In this document: in pieces, positions 25,152-34,285 of the stretch
Numbering within the stretch: the stretch's first letter is position 1
How the letters are laid out: the number at the start of each line of letters is the position of its first letter
NCBI RefSeq assembly: GCF_029211225.1
Contig: NZ_JARGEM010000002.1
Span: forward strand, 434,001 to 498,000
Length of the DNA: 64,000 bases
DNA from: Antiquaquibacter metalliresistens
Lineage (GTDB): Bacteria > Actinomycetota > Actinomycetes > Actinomycetales > Microbacteriaceae
Reading direction: 5' to 3'
Position numbers and translations under genes: made by a program
Notes under the pieces: generated by a model
Told to the model about the DNA's origin: nothing
Databases searched by the model: none
The model's input: the letters and a program-made list of their open reading frames with translations, nothing else

Positions 25152-25168
25152 CAACGTCCCTGCAACGT
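25152..25168 (-). promoter_or_regulatory. SARP-type direct-repeat site upstream of pseudohydrolase gene
   Basis: CAACGT at 25152-25157 and 25163-25168, 11 bp apart, matching 15 of 17 positions of the site at 24245-24261 and at exactly the same distance (54 bp) from its start codon. The flanking sequence is not conserved, so the similarity is confined to the putative binding site. Confidence 0.5.
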
Positions 25169-25188
25169 GCGACCCGGGCCGACGCAAA

Positions 25189-25728
25189 CTACGGCAGCAC
25201 GCCCACCGAGGCGAGCGCCGCCCGCAGCAGCGACCCGCGGCCACCCTCCATGTCGGCGGTGACGGACTCGGATGCGGCCTCCGCCGGGCGCAGCCACGTG
25301 ACTTCCAGCGCGTCCTGGCGCGGCTCGCAGGTGCCCGTGATCGGCACGACGTAGGCGAGCGACACGGCGTGCTGGCGGGCATCCATGAACTGGCTCGATC
25401 CGGGCCAGGGGAAGTACTCGGCGACCGAGAACGGCACCGGTGAGGCCGGCAGTAGCGGGAACGCCATCGGGCCGAGGTCCTTCTCCAGGTGGCGGAACAG
25501 CGCGTCACGGAGTGTCTCGCCGTAGAGCACGCGTCCGGAGACGAGCGTGCGGGTGATCTCGCCGTCGTTCGCACGCAGCAGCATCCCGACCTCGGTGACC
25601 TTGCCGAGGCCGTCGACGCGCACCGGCACCGCCTCGACGTAGAGCAGCGGGATGCGCTTTCGCGTCTCCGCGAGCTCGTCGTCTGAGAGCCAGCTCGACT
25701 GCGGATCGGGGGTGCCCACGGTGCTCAT
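25189..25728 (-). CDS. Nudix-like (DUF4916) protein
   Basis: 179 aa. The pattern SWLSDDELAETRKRIPLLYVEAVPVRVDG, then LLRANDGEITRTLVSGRVLYGETLRDALFRHLEKDLG, is that of the DUF4916 group within the Nudix superfamily. The canonical box GX5EX7REUXEEXGU is degenerate here (GETLRDALFRHLEKDLG lacks the paired Glu), so classic pyrophosphohydrolase chemistry is doubtful. It is cytosolic, with no signal. It is divergent from the esterase gene at 25767 with 38 bp between the starts. Confidence 0.7.
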   Translation of the reverse strand: MSTVGTPDPQSSWLSDDELAETRKRIPLLYVEAVPVRVDGLGKVTEVGMLLRANDGEITRTLVSGRVLYGETLRDALFRHLEKDLGPMAFPLLPASPVPFSVAEYFPWPGSSQFMDARQHAVSLAYVVPITGTCEPRQDALEVTWLRPAEAASESVTADMEGGRGSLLRAALASVGVLP

Positions 25729-25766
25729 GCTCCATTCTGACCTACGGATGGTGCTTGACTTGGCGA

Positions 25767-26384
25767 ATGCAGCTCGACGAGTCCGCGATCCTCTGGTCCT
25801 CCCCCGAGCGCGAGCGCGCCGGGCGTCCCCTGCTGGTGCTCATGCACGGGCTCGGCTCCCACGAGGGCGATCTCTTCGGCATGGCGCCCGGCCTCCCGCT
25901 CGGGCCCGTCATCGCCTCGCTGCGGGCACCGCTGCCGGAGAGCGGCGGTTGGGCCTGGTTCCCGCGCACCACCCCCGGCAGTCCCGAGCCGACCGGCGTC
26001 GACGAGGCCGCCGTCGCGGTGCTCACCTGGCTGGACACCCTCGAGTACACCAGCGTCTCGCTGCTCGGGTTCTCGCAGGGCGGGGCGATGGCGTTGCAGC
26101 TGCTGCGCCACGCGCCCCAGCGGTTCACCGCCGCGGTGAATCTCTCCGGGTTCCTCGCGCCCGGCGAGCTGCCCGGCGATGCGGAGCTCGCCCAGCGCCG
26201 TCCGCCGGTGTTCTGGGGTCGCGGCACGGCCGACCCGATCATCCCGGATGCCGCGATCGAACGCACCGAGGCGTGGCTGCCCGCGCACGCCGACGCCACC
26301 ATCCGCATCTACGAGGGACTGGGGCACTCCGTCTCCACGCAGGAGCTGGGCGACCTGGTCGCGTTCCTGCACGCCCACCCGTAA
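25767..26384 (+). CDS. Phospholipase/carboxylesterase-family alpha/beta hydrolase
   Basis: 205 aa. The opening LLVLMHGLGSHEGDLFGMA is typical of the small carboxylesterase/phospholipase group. The triad is complete: Ser in GFSQGGAMA, Asp in GTADPIIP and His in GLGHSVST. It should hydrolyse short acyl esters in the cytosol. ATG 25767 is used; a TTG four codons upstream is less likely. It converges with the TetR gene 27 bp downstream. Confidence 0.8.
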   Translation: MQLDESAILWSSPERERAGRPLLVLMHGLGSHEGDLFGMAPGLPLGPVIASLRAPLPESGGWAWFPRTTPGSPEPTGVDEAAVAVLTWLDTLEYTSVSLLGFSQGGAMALQLLRHAPQRFTAAVNLSGFLAPGELPGDAELAQRRPPVFWGRGTADPIIPDAAIERTEAWLPAHADATIRIYEGLGHSVSTQELGDLVAFLHAHP

Positions 26385-26411
26385 CCCCTGCGGCGAGCGG
26401 TCGCTCAGACC

Positions 26412-26981
26412 CTATGCGGCGACGGGCCTCAGCGCCGCGGCGATCAGGGTCTCCGCGGCCCGTCGGGCGTGGGCGGCCGAGTGCGAGTCCGGCAGGATCG
26501 CCGCCGAACTCTGGGCGCCCTCCGCGAGCAGCGCGAGCTGCGGAGCGAGTGCTGCTGGGGCGCCCGCCTGCGCCACGAGCTCGCCGACGTAGTCGAAGAA
26601 CGCCTGCTTGTGCTCGCGTGCGAGCTCGGCGACGACCGGCGAGGTGCCTCCGAGTTCGCCGAACGAGTTGATGAACGCGCAGCCGCGGAAGTCGTCTTCG
26701 TCGAACCACTGCTCGAGGAAGTCGTAGACGGCCAGCAGCCGGCCCTGCGGGTCCGGCACCGCGGCGACCGCGGCGGTCAGCCGCTGCGTCCAACTGCGCT
26801 GGCGGCGACGGAGCACCTCGGCGACGATCGACTCCTTCGAGGGGAACTGCGCATACATCCGCTTCAGCGGCACCCCGGCGTCCGCGCGCAGCTGGTCCAT
26901 CGTCACGGCCTGGATGCCGCGCGAGTAGAACAGCCGCTCCGCGGCCTCGAGCACGCGCTCACGGGTGGTCTGGTCATCCAT
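26412..26981 (-). CDS. TetR/AcrR-family transcriptional regulator
   Basis: 189 aa. The N-terminal helix-turn-helix is clear: RERVLEAAERLFYSRGIQAVTMDQL...AGVPLKRMYAQFPSKESI. The C-terminal ligand domain contains FEQWFDEDDFRGCAFINSF-like sequence of the group that controls small oxidoreductase or hydrolase genes. It is divergent from the haloperoxidase-like gene, and two identical-arm palindromes lie between the genes, so it very likely represses both and itself. Ligand unknown. Confidence 0.8.
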   Translation of the reverse strand: MDDQTTRERVLEAAERLFYSRGIQAVTMDQLRADAGVPLKRMYAQFPSKESIVAEVLRRRQRSWTQRLTAAVAAVPDPQGRLLAVYDFLEQWFDEDDFRGCAFINSFGELGGTSPVVAELAREHKQAFFDYVGELVAQAGAPAALAPQLALLAEGAQSSAAILPDSHSAAHARRAAETLIAAALRPVAA

Positions 26982-27011
26982 TCCGGCTCCTGGTGATGGG
27001 GGACTTGCGCT

Positions 27012-27027
27012 GAGAACGTCCGTTCTC
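27012..27027. promoter_or_regulatory. TetR operator 1
   Basis: GAGAACG-TC-CGTTCTC, a perfect 7-bp inverted repeat. It lies between a TTGCGC -35 (27005-27010) and a TAGTGT -10 (27028-27033) for the plus-strand gene, filling the 17-bp spacer. The same region holds TACACT, a -10 for the TetR gene, so a bound repressor would block both directions. Confidence 0.65.
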
Positions 27028-27035
27028 TAGTGTAG

Positions 27036-27926
<891 letters not shown>

Positions 27927-27945
27927 CCTGCGCACCGATCGCCCG

Positions 27946-27976
27946 CCCGCCGCGTCCAGGTACCCGGCGCGGCGGG
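27946..27976 (+). terminator. GC-rich hairpin after haloperoxidase-like gene
   Basis: CCCGCCGCG (27946-27954) and CGCGGCGGG (27968-27976) form a perfect 9-bp stem with a 13-nt loop, 20 bp after the stop codon. There is no U-tract, as is common for actinobacterial terminators. It separates this gene from the helicase gene 55 bp further on. Confidence 0.6.
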
Positions 27977-28030
27977 CATCGTCGCGTGCGATCCCTGCGC
28001 GCTGACAGCCGTGCGGGGGAGGATGGAGCC

Positions 28031-31000
28031 ATGGTGCTCGAACGCTTCTCCCCCGCGACGCGGGAGTGGTTCACGGGCGCCTTCCCCGCCCCGACGCCCG
28101 CGCAGTTGGGCGCGTGGGATGCGGTCTCGTCCGGTTCGCACGCGCTCGTGGTCGCACCCACCGGATCGGGCAAGACGCTCGCGGCGTTCCTGTGGTCGAT
28201 CGACCGTCTCATCACCGCTGCCGGCGAGGGCACGCGAGTGCTCTACATCTCGCCCCTGAAGGCGCTCGGCGTCGACGTGGAGCGCAACCTGCGCGCACCA
28301 CTGGTCGGCGTGACCCAGACGGCGAAACGCCTGGGCCTGCCCGCACCGAACGTCACCGTCGGGGTGCGCTCGGGCGACACCACCCCCGCGGACCGCAGGC
28401 TGCTCGCGCGAACGCCGCCCGACATCCTGATCACCACCCCCGAGTCCCTCTACCTCATGCTCACCTCCGCGGCCCGCGAGACGCTCGCCGGCGTCGAGAC
28501 GGTGATCATCGACGAGGTGCACGCCGTCGCCGCGAGCAAACGCGGCGCCCACCTCGCGGTCTCCCTCGAGCGCCTGGATGCCCTGCTGCCGAAACCCGCA
28601 CAGCGCATCGGTCTCTCCGCCACCGTGCGGCCGCTGGAGGAAGTGGCACGCTTCCTCGGCGGACGGGCGCCCGTGACGATCGTGCAACCGCCCGCCGCGA
28701 AGACCTTCGACCTCTCGGTCGTCGTCCCGGTGGAGGACATGTCCGAACCCGGCGTCTTCGCCCGGCCCGACGGCTACACGCCGGTCGATGCCCCGCCGAG
28801 CGGCATGGCGCCGGAGGCCACCGGCTCGATCTGGCCGCACGTCGAGGAGCGCATCGTCGACGAGATCCTCGCGCACCGCTCGACGATCGTCTTCGCCAAC
28901 TCCCGCCGTCTCGCCGAGCGCCTCACCGCCCGCCTCAACGAGATCGTGGAGGAACGCCTCACCGGCGTCGCCCCCGAACGCCTCCCGGCCCAGATGATGG
29001 CCCAAGCCGGCTCCACCCGCCGCAGCACGTCGAGCAGGAGCGGGGATGTCGACCAGGTCGCGCGGGGTTCGGCGGGCATCCATGGGCGGCGCGAGCTGGT
29101 CGACATCCCCGCGACCCCAGCCCCCGCCGCCCCCGCCCTACTCGCCCGCGCCCACCACGGCTCGGTCAGCAAGGAGCAGCGCGCCACGATCGAGGACGAT
29201 CTCAAGTCCGGCCGCCTCCGCTGCGTGGTCGCCACGAGTTCGCTGGAGCTCGGCATCGACATGGGGGCGGTCGATCTCGTGATCCAGGTCGAGTCGCCAC
29301 CGTCCGTGGCATCCGGACTGCAGCGCATCGGGCGTGCCGGGCACCAGGTGGGCGAGATCTCGAAGGGGATGCTGTTCCCCAAGCACCGCACCGACCTGCT
29401 GCACTCGACCGTCGTCGCCGAGCGGATGCTGGCCGGGCAGATCGAGGCGATCGCGATCCCCGCGAACCCGCTCGACATCCTCGCCCAGCAGACCATCGCC
29501 GCGTGCGCGCTCGGACCGATCGACGTCGAGGAGTGGTTCGACACGGTGCGCCGCAGTGCGCCGTTCGCGACCCTGCCGCGTTCGGCGTTCGAGGCGACCC
29601 TCGACCTCGTCAGCGGCCTCTACCCGAGCGACGAGTTCGCGGAGCTGCGCCCGCGGGTGGTCTGGGACCGCGTGGCCGGCACGATCGCGGGACGACCCGG
29701 TGCGCAGCGCCTGGCCGTGACCTCCGGCGGCACCATCCCGGATCGGGGGCTGTTCGGGGTCTTCATGGTGGGCGGCGAGGGCCCGGGGCGCCGGGTGGGC
29801 GAGCTCGACGAGGAGATGGTCTACGAGTCGCGGGTCGGCGACGTGTTCGCGCTCGGCACGACGAGTTGGCGCATCGAGGAGATCACGCACGATCAGGTGC
29901 TGGTGAGTCCCGCCTTCGGGCAGCCCGGCAAGGTGCCGTTCTGGAAGGGCGACGGACTGGGGCGGCCGGCGGAGCTCGGGGAGGCGATCGGGGGGTTCAC
30001 GCGAGCGCTCTCGACGGGCTCGATCACCGATTCGAGCGCGAGGCTGGCCGCCATCGGTCTCGACGAGCGCGCCGCGAACAATCTGGTCGCCCTCGTGAAG
30101 GAGCAGCGGCAGGCCACCGGGCAGGTGCCCACCGACACGGTGCTCGTCGTCGAGCGCTTCCGCGACGAGCTCGGCGACTGGCGGCTCGTGCTGCACTCCC
30201 CGTACGGGATGCCCGTGCACGCGCCCTGGGCGCTCGCGGTGAGCGCGCGGGTGCGCGACCGCCTCGGGGTGGACGGCGCCGCGATGGCCGGTGACGACGG
30301 CATCGTCGTGCGCATCCCCGACACCGACGCCGAACCGCCGGGAGCCGACCTCTTCGCGTTCGAGCGCGCCGAGCTCGAGGAGATCGTCACGGAGGAGGTC
30401 GGTGGCTCCGCGCTGTTCGCGGCGAGGTTCCGGGAGTGCGCGGCGCGCGCACTGCTGCTGCCGCGGCGAGACCCGGGGCGCCGTTCCCCGCTGTGGCAGC
30501 AGCGGCAGCGGGCATCCCAGCTGCTGGACGTGGCCCGGCGCTACCCGAGCTTTCCGATCGTGCTGGAGACGGTGCGCGAGGTGCTGCAAGACGTCTACGA
30601 CCTGCCCGCCCTCGGTGCGCTCACGACGCGGATCGAGCAGCGCAAGGTGCGCATGGTCGAGGTGGAGACCGAGGTGCCGTCGCCCTTCGCGCGCTCGCTG
30701 CTGTTCGGCTACGTCGCGGCCTTCATGTACGAGGGCGACTCGCCGTTGGCCGAGCGTCGGGCGGCCGCGCTCTCGCTCGACCCGACGCTGCTGGCCGAGT
30801 TGCTCGGCCGCGCGGAGCTGCGGGAGCTGCTCGACCCCGCTGTGATCGAGCAGACCGAGGCCGAGTTGCAGCGGCTGACCCCCGAGCGCCGCGCCCGCGA
30901 CGCCGAGGGGTTGGTGGATGTGCTGCGGATGCTCGGGCCGCTGACCCTCGAGGAACTCGCCGCGCGCAGCATCCCCGCGCCCTCGGCATGGGTGGAGGGG

Positions 31001-32635
31001 CTGGCGCGGGATGGGCGCGTGCTGCCGGCGACGATCGCCGGCGAGGCGCGATGGGCCGTGATCGAGGATGCCGCGCGCCTGCGCGATGCCCTCGGCGTGC
31101 CGCTGCCGATCGGTGTGCCCGCGGCGTTCATCGAGCCCGTCGACGACCCGCTCGGCGACCTCGTGTCGCGGTACGCCCGCACGCACGGTCCGTTCACGGC
31201 ACAGGATGTCGCGTCCCGCTTCGGTCTCGGCAGCGCCGTCGTCACCGACGCCCTGCGCCGCCTCGCCGCCGACCGGCGCGTCGTGGACGGGGAGTTCCGC
31301 CCCGGCGCTTCCGGCACGGAGTGGTGCTCGGTCGAGGTGCTGCGGCGGCTGCGGGCGCGGTCGCTCGCGGCGCTGCGCTCGGAGGTCGAGCCGGTCGAGC
31401 AGTCAGCGCTCGGTCGATTCCTGCCGTCGTGGCAACATGTCGGCGGCGCGCTGCGCGGTCTGGACGGCGTGCTGCAGGTGATCGATCAGCTCGCGGGGGT
31501 GTCGCTGCCGGCCTCGACCTGGGAGTCGCTCGTGCTGCCGGCCCGCGTACCGGACTACTCACCCGCCTGGCTCGACGAGCTCACGACGAGCGGAGACGTG
31601 GTGTGGTCGGGCAACGGCACGCTGCCCGGTTCCGATGGCTGGCTGGGCCTGCACCTGGCCCCGACCGCGCCGCTGACCCTGCCGGAGCCGAGCGGCGCCG
31701 AGACCACGGAACTGCAGCGCAGCATCCTCGCCGCCCTCGCCGGCGGGGGCGCCTACTTCTTCCGCCAACTGCAGCAGGCGGTGGGCGAGCCGGATGATGC
31801 GGCCCTCGTCACCGCGCTCTGGGAGCTGGTCTGGGCCGGGCTCGTCACCAACGACACGCTCTCGCCGCTGCGCGCCTGGCTCGGCGGACCGGCGAGCACG
31901 CGACGCGCGCCGAGGCCGCGTTCATACCGCGGACGGTCGCTCTCGGTCGCGGTCTCCGGCCCGCCGACCGTGGCCGGGCGCTGGTCGCTGCTGCCGCTCG
32001 CGGAGCCCGACCCGACGATCCGCGCGAAGACGACAGCGGAGCTGCTGCTGGAGCGGCACGGGGTGGTCACACGCGGCGCGGTCGTGAGCGAGGGCATCCG
32101 CGGCGGCTTCGCACTGACCTACAAGGTGCTCAGCGGGTTCGAGGAGCAGGGCCGCGCCAGACGCGGCTACTTCGTCGAGGGACTCGGCGCCGCGCAGTTC
32201 GCGACCGGTGCGACCGTCGACCGGCTGCGCGCCTTCGCGCGCGACCCCGACTCCGTGCCCGAACTGCGCGCGATCGTGCTCGCGGCGACCGACCCGGCGA
32301 ACCCGTACGGCGCGGCGCTGAGCTGGCCGCAACTCGACGACGTCGCCGCGAAGGGCCACCGGCCGGGTCGCAAGGCCGGCGCGATCGTGGCGATCGTGGA
32401 CGGTGGCCTCGCCCTCTACGTGGAGCGCGGCGGCAAGAGCGTGCTGACGTTCACGGCTGACCCGGACGTGCTGCGCGCCGCGACCCTCGAGCTCGCCTCG
32501 GTGGTGCGCGCTCGCATCGGCAGGATGCGCATCGAGCGCGTCGACGGCGAGTTCGCGGTCGGCACCGCGCTGGGTGCGCTCCTGGTGGAGGCGGGTTTCG
32601 CGGCGACGCCGCAGGGGTTGCGGTTGCGGGGATGA
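28031..32635 (+). CDS. lhr: Lhr-family ATP-dependent DNA helicase
   Basis: 1534 aa, the usual length for full actinobacterial Lhr. Two RecA-like domains come first: APTGSGKT (about residue 43), DEVH (about residue 161), LSAT, then ATSSLELGIDMGAVDLV and QRIGRAGHQVG. They are followed by the winged-helix and Lhr-specific C-terminal domains. Mycobacterial Lhr is a DNA-damage-induced 3'-5' helicase/translocase. Between the motifs around HHGSVSKEQR and the preceding MMAQAGS there is an unusual insertion of about 40 residues encoded by a palindromic DNA element. It starts at ATG 28031 after GGATGGAGCC. A weak promoter and a leader ORF separate it from nei2. Confidence 0.9.
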   Translation: MVLERFSPATREWFTGAFPAPTPAQLGAWDAVSSGSHALVVAPTGSGKTLAAFLWSIDRLITAAGEGTRVLYISPLKALGVDVERNLRAPLVGVTQTAKRLGLPAPNVTVGVRSGDTTPADRRLLARTPPDILITTPESLYLMLTSAARETLAGVETVIIDEVHAVAASKRGAHLAVSLERLDALLPKPAQRIGLSATVRPLEEVARFLGGRAPVTIVQPPAAKTFDLSVVVPVEDMSEPGVFARPDGYTPVDAPPSGMAPEATGSIWPHVEERIVDEILAHRSTIVFANSRRLAERLTARLNEIVEERLTGVAPERLPAQMMAQAGSTRRSTSSRSGDVDQVARGSAGIHGRRELVDIPATPAPAAPALLARAHHGSVSKEQRATIEDDLKSGRLRCVVATSSLELGIDMGAVDLVIQVESPPSVASGLQRIGRAGHQVGEISKGMLFPKHRTDLLHSTVVAERMLAGQIEAIAIPANPLDILAQQTIAACALGPIDVEEWFDTVRRSAPFATLPRSAFEATLDLVSGLYPSDEFAELRPRVVWDRVAGTIAGRPGAQRLAVTSGGTIPDRGLFGVFMVGGEGPGRRVGELDEEMVYESRVGDVFALGTTSWRIEEITHDQVLVSPAFGQPGKVPFWKGDGLGRPAELGEAIGGFTRALSTGSITDSSARLAAIGLDERAANNLVALVKEQRQATGQVPTDTVLVVERFRDELGDWRLVLHSPYGMPVHAPWALAVSARVRDRLGVDGAAMAGDDGIVVRIPDTDAEPPGADLFAFERAELEEIVTEEVGGSALFAARFRECAARALLLPRRDPGRRSPLWQQRQRASQLLDVARRYPSFPIVLETVREVLQDVYDLPALGALTTRIEQRKVRMVEVETEVPSPFARSLLFGYVAAFMYEGDSPLAERRAAALSLDPTLLAELLGRAELRELLDPAVIEQTEAELQRLTPERRARDAEGLVDVLRMLGPLTLEELAARSIPAPSAWVEGLARDGRVLPATIAGEARWAVIEDAARLRDALGVPLPIGVPAAFIEPVDDPLGDLVSRYARTHGPFTAQDVASRFGLGSAVVTDALRRLAADRRVVDGEFRPGASGTEWCSVEVLRRLRARSLAALRSEVEPVEQSALGRFLPSWQHVGGALRGLDGVLQVIDQLAGVSLPASTWESLVLPARVPDYSPAWLDELTTSGDVVWSGNGTLPGSDGWLGLHLAPTAPLTLPEPSGAETTELQRSILAALAGGGAYFFRQLQQAVGEPDDAALVTALWELVWAGLVTNDTLSPLRAWLGGPASTRRAPRPRSYRGRSLSVAVSGPPTVAGRWSLLPLAEPDPTIRAKTTAELLLERHGVVTRGAVVSEGIRGGFALTYKVLSGFEEQGRARRGYFVEGLGAAQFATGATVDRLRAFARDPDSVPELRAIVLAATDPANPYGAALSWPQLDDVAAKGHRPGRKAGAIVAIVDGGLALYVERGGKSVLTFTADPDVLRAATLELASVVRARIGRMRIERVDGEFAVGTALGALLVEAGFAATPQGLRLRG
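29040..29112 (+). repeat. Palindromic element inserted in frame within lhr
   Basis: GCGGGGATGTCGACCAG (29040-29056) is mirrored by CTGGTCGACATCCCCGC (29096-29112), a perfect 17-bp inverted repeat. Beyond one mismatch the pairing continues with TCGCGC/GCGCGA (29058-29063 and 29089-29094), giving arms of about 24 bp and a 73-bp unit. It encodes roughly residues 337-361, in a variable linker between conserved helicase blocks, and keeps the frame open. It looks like a mobile palindromic element tolerated inside a protein. Confidence 0.6.
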
Positions 32636-32686
32636 TCAGGGGCGTCCGGGCCCCGGATTCACGGTCTCAGCGTCGGGTCGACCCGC

Positions 32687-32692
32687 TACCGT
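32687..32692 (+). promoter_or_regulatory. Candidate -10 for leader ORF and nei2
   Basis: TACCGT in the lhr-nei2 gap fits the TAnnnT form and would start transcription near 32699, about 28 nt before the leader ORF. The -35 is weak. Confidence 0.3.
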
Positions 32693-32726
32693 GAGGCACA
32701 GCATCCGTCATCGAAGGAGTCCAGCG

Positions 32727-32777
32727 ATGCACCCGTCCGCGCCACCCGCACCACCGTGGGCCGATGCCCGAGGGTGA
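32727..32777 (+). CDS. 16-codon proline-rich leader peptide ORF overlapping nei2
   Basis: ATG at 32727 has a strong ribosome site, AAGGAG, seven bases upstream. It encodes a 16-residue peptide, MHPSAPPAPPWADARG, with five prolines in two PP pairs. Its stop (32775-32777) lies 14 nt inside the glycosylase gene, whose own start has no good ribosome site. Ribosomes finishing the leader could restart on nei2, and slow translation at the PP pairs could tune this. It may instead be the remnant of a longer N-terminus, but the frames differ. Confidence 0.45.
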   Translation: MHPSAPPAPPWADARG

Positions 32778-33558
32778 CACCGTCTACCGCGAGGCGGTGC
32801 AACTGCATGCCGCCCTCGCCGGCTCGACGCTCACGCGCTGCGACCTTCGGGTTCCCGCCTTCGCCACCGTGGATCTCAGCGGGCAGACGGTGCACGAGGT
32901 CGTCAGCCGCGGCAAGCACCTGCTCATCCGGGTCGGGGATGCCACGATCCACAGCCACCTCAAGATGGAAGGCTCTTGGCACGTCTACCCGAACGGCACG
33001 CGCTGGCGCCGACCGGAGTTCACGGCGCGCGCGATCCTGACGAACGAGCGGTTCACCGCGGTCGGCTTCGAGCTCGGGCTGCTCGAGGTCGTGCCCACCG
33101 CGGCGGAATCGGAGGTCGTCGGCCATCTCGGGCCCGACCTGCTCGGCCCGGACTGGGATCCGGATGCCGCACTCGCGAACCTCGTGCGCGATCCGCAGCG
33201 CGCCGTCGGCCTCACCCTGCTCGACCAGCGGGTCATGGCCGGGCTCGGCAACGTCTACCGGTCGGAGCTGTGCTTTCTGCGCGGCATCCCGCCAACCATG
33301 GCCGTGGGCGACGTGCGCGAGCCGGCGAAGCTCATCGAGCTGGCCCAGCGCCTGATCGCCGCGAACCGGGATCGCCCCGAACGCACGACGACGGGCAACC
33401 TGTTCCGCGATCGACTGTGGGTCTACGGCCGCGGAGAACAGCCCTGTCGACGGTGCGGCACTCGCATCGAACACGGCCGACTCGGCGACGACGAACTGCA
33501 ACTGCGCGACGTGTGGTGGTGCCCGAGCTGTCAGCCGACGTTCTCGATCACCGGCTGA
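32764..33558 (+). CDS. nei2: Fpg/Nei-family DNA glycosylase (Nei2-type)
   Basis: 264 aa. MPEGDTVYREA is the diagnostic Nei N-terminus with the catalytic Pro and Glu (Pro1 after Met removal). Further features are the strand with HLKMEGSW, the helix-two-turn-helix around VMAGLGNVYRSELCF, and the C-terminal zinc finger CRRCGT...CPSCQPT. It excises oxidised pyrimidines and cuts at abasic sites. It is located just after lhr, another DNA-damage protein. Its start overlaps a small leader ORF, suggesting translational coupling. Confidence 0.88.
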   Translation: MPEGDTVYREAVQLHAALAGSTLTRCDLRVPAFATVDLSGQTVHEVVSRGKHLLIRVGDATIHSHLKMEGSWHVYPNGTRWRRPEFTARAILTNERFTAVGFELGLLEVVPTAAESEVVGHLGPDLLGPDWDPDAALANLVRDPQRAVGLTLLDQRVMAGLGNVYRSELCFLRGIPPTMAVGDVREPAKLIELAQRLIAANRDRPERTTTGNLFRDRLWVYGRGEQPCRRCGTRIEHGRLGDDELQLRDVWWCPSCQPTFSITG

Positions 33559-33657
33559 TTCGACTCCGACACGGCTCGACGCCCGCGCGGTGGGTCAGAC
33601 GGTGGCCCTGGGGAGCACTCCCCATGCGCCGGGGCGCGAGGGCGGGTACGCCTTCGC

Positions 33658-33663
33658 TAGGGT
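33658..33663 (+). promoter_or_regulatory. Leaderless -10 box for the 33670 gene
   Basis: TAGGGT, six bases (TACCGC), then ATG 33670. The spacing implies transcription starting at the initiation codon; no ribosome binding site is present. Confidence 0.5.
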
Positions 33664-33669
33664 TACCGC

Positions 33670-34275
33670 ATGACTGACTCGATCGTTCCACCGCCGTCCG
33701 AGAACGTGTCGCGCGGACTGCTGTTCTCCCTCGGGTCGATCGTCGTGGGCATCGCCGGCTTCACCGTGCTTTCCGGCGTCATCGGCATCTACGGCACCAT
33801 CACCGGCATCGTGGCCGTCGCGATTCCGCTGGTCTCCGCCTGGCTGTACACGAAGGGCGCCGGCGCCCCCGTCAAGAACGGACGCTGGCCCTGGATCGCG
33901 ATCACCGCGTTCGCCGTCGTCGTCGGAGCGGTCACGAGCCTCGTCGCTGGCGCGTTCGCCGCGTTCACCAGCGTCGGTGGCGATGGCGGGTTCTTCGCGC
34001 CCGCCTTCTGGCGCACGGTCGGCAACCTGGCCGCCAAGCCGGACTTCCTGCTCCCGATCCTCATCACGCTTGCCGCCGGTGGATTCGGCATCTACCTGGG
34101 TCTGCGCGGGCCGCGCACGACGAGCGCCGTCGACGCCGCGAACCCGAACCGCATTCCGCCGACGGCGATGCCGGATGCCCCGACCCAGGCCACCCCGCCG
34201 GAAGCCGCCGCGCCCGCCGTCCCGTCGCCGGGCGTGATGCTCAACGGCAAGCCGCTGGACGAGAAGAAGCGATAG
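33670..34275 (+). CDS. Small integral membrane protein, function unknown
   Basis: 201 aa with about four hydrophobic segments: LLFSLGSIVVGIAGFTVLSG, IYGTITGIVAVAIPLVSAWL, WIAITAFAVVVGAVTSLVAGAF and LLPILITLAAGGFGIYLG. A proline/alanine-rich cytosolic tail follows (NRIPPTAMPDAPTQATPPEA), ending in DEKKR. No family is recognised. It is transcribed alone from a leaderless promoter and converges with the CitE-like gene. Confidence 0.6.
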   Translation: MTDSIVPPPSENVSRGLLFSLGSIVVGIAGFTVLSGVIGIYGTITGIVAVAIPLVSAWLYTKGAGAPVKNGRWPWIAITAFAVVVGAVTSLVAGAFAAFTSVGGDGGFFAPAFWRTVGNLAAKPDFLLPILITLAAGGFGIYLGLRGPRTTSAVDAANPNRIPPTAMPDAPTQATPPEAAAPAVPSPGVMLNGKPLDEKKR

Positions 34276-34285
34276 CGCTGCGCCC

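Noticed and set aside
32645-32657. TCCGGG-C-CCCGGA as a terminator after lhr
   Set aside because: The one-base loop cannot form a hairpin of this stem, and no other stable structure is near.
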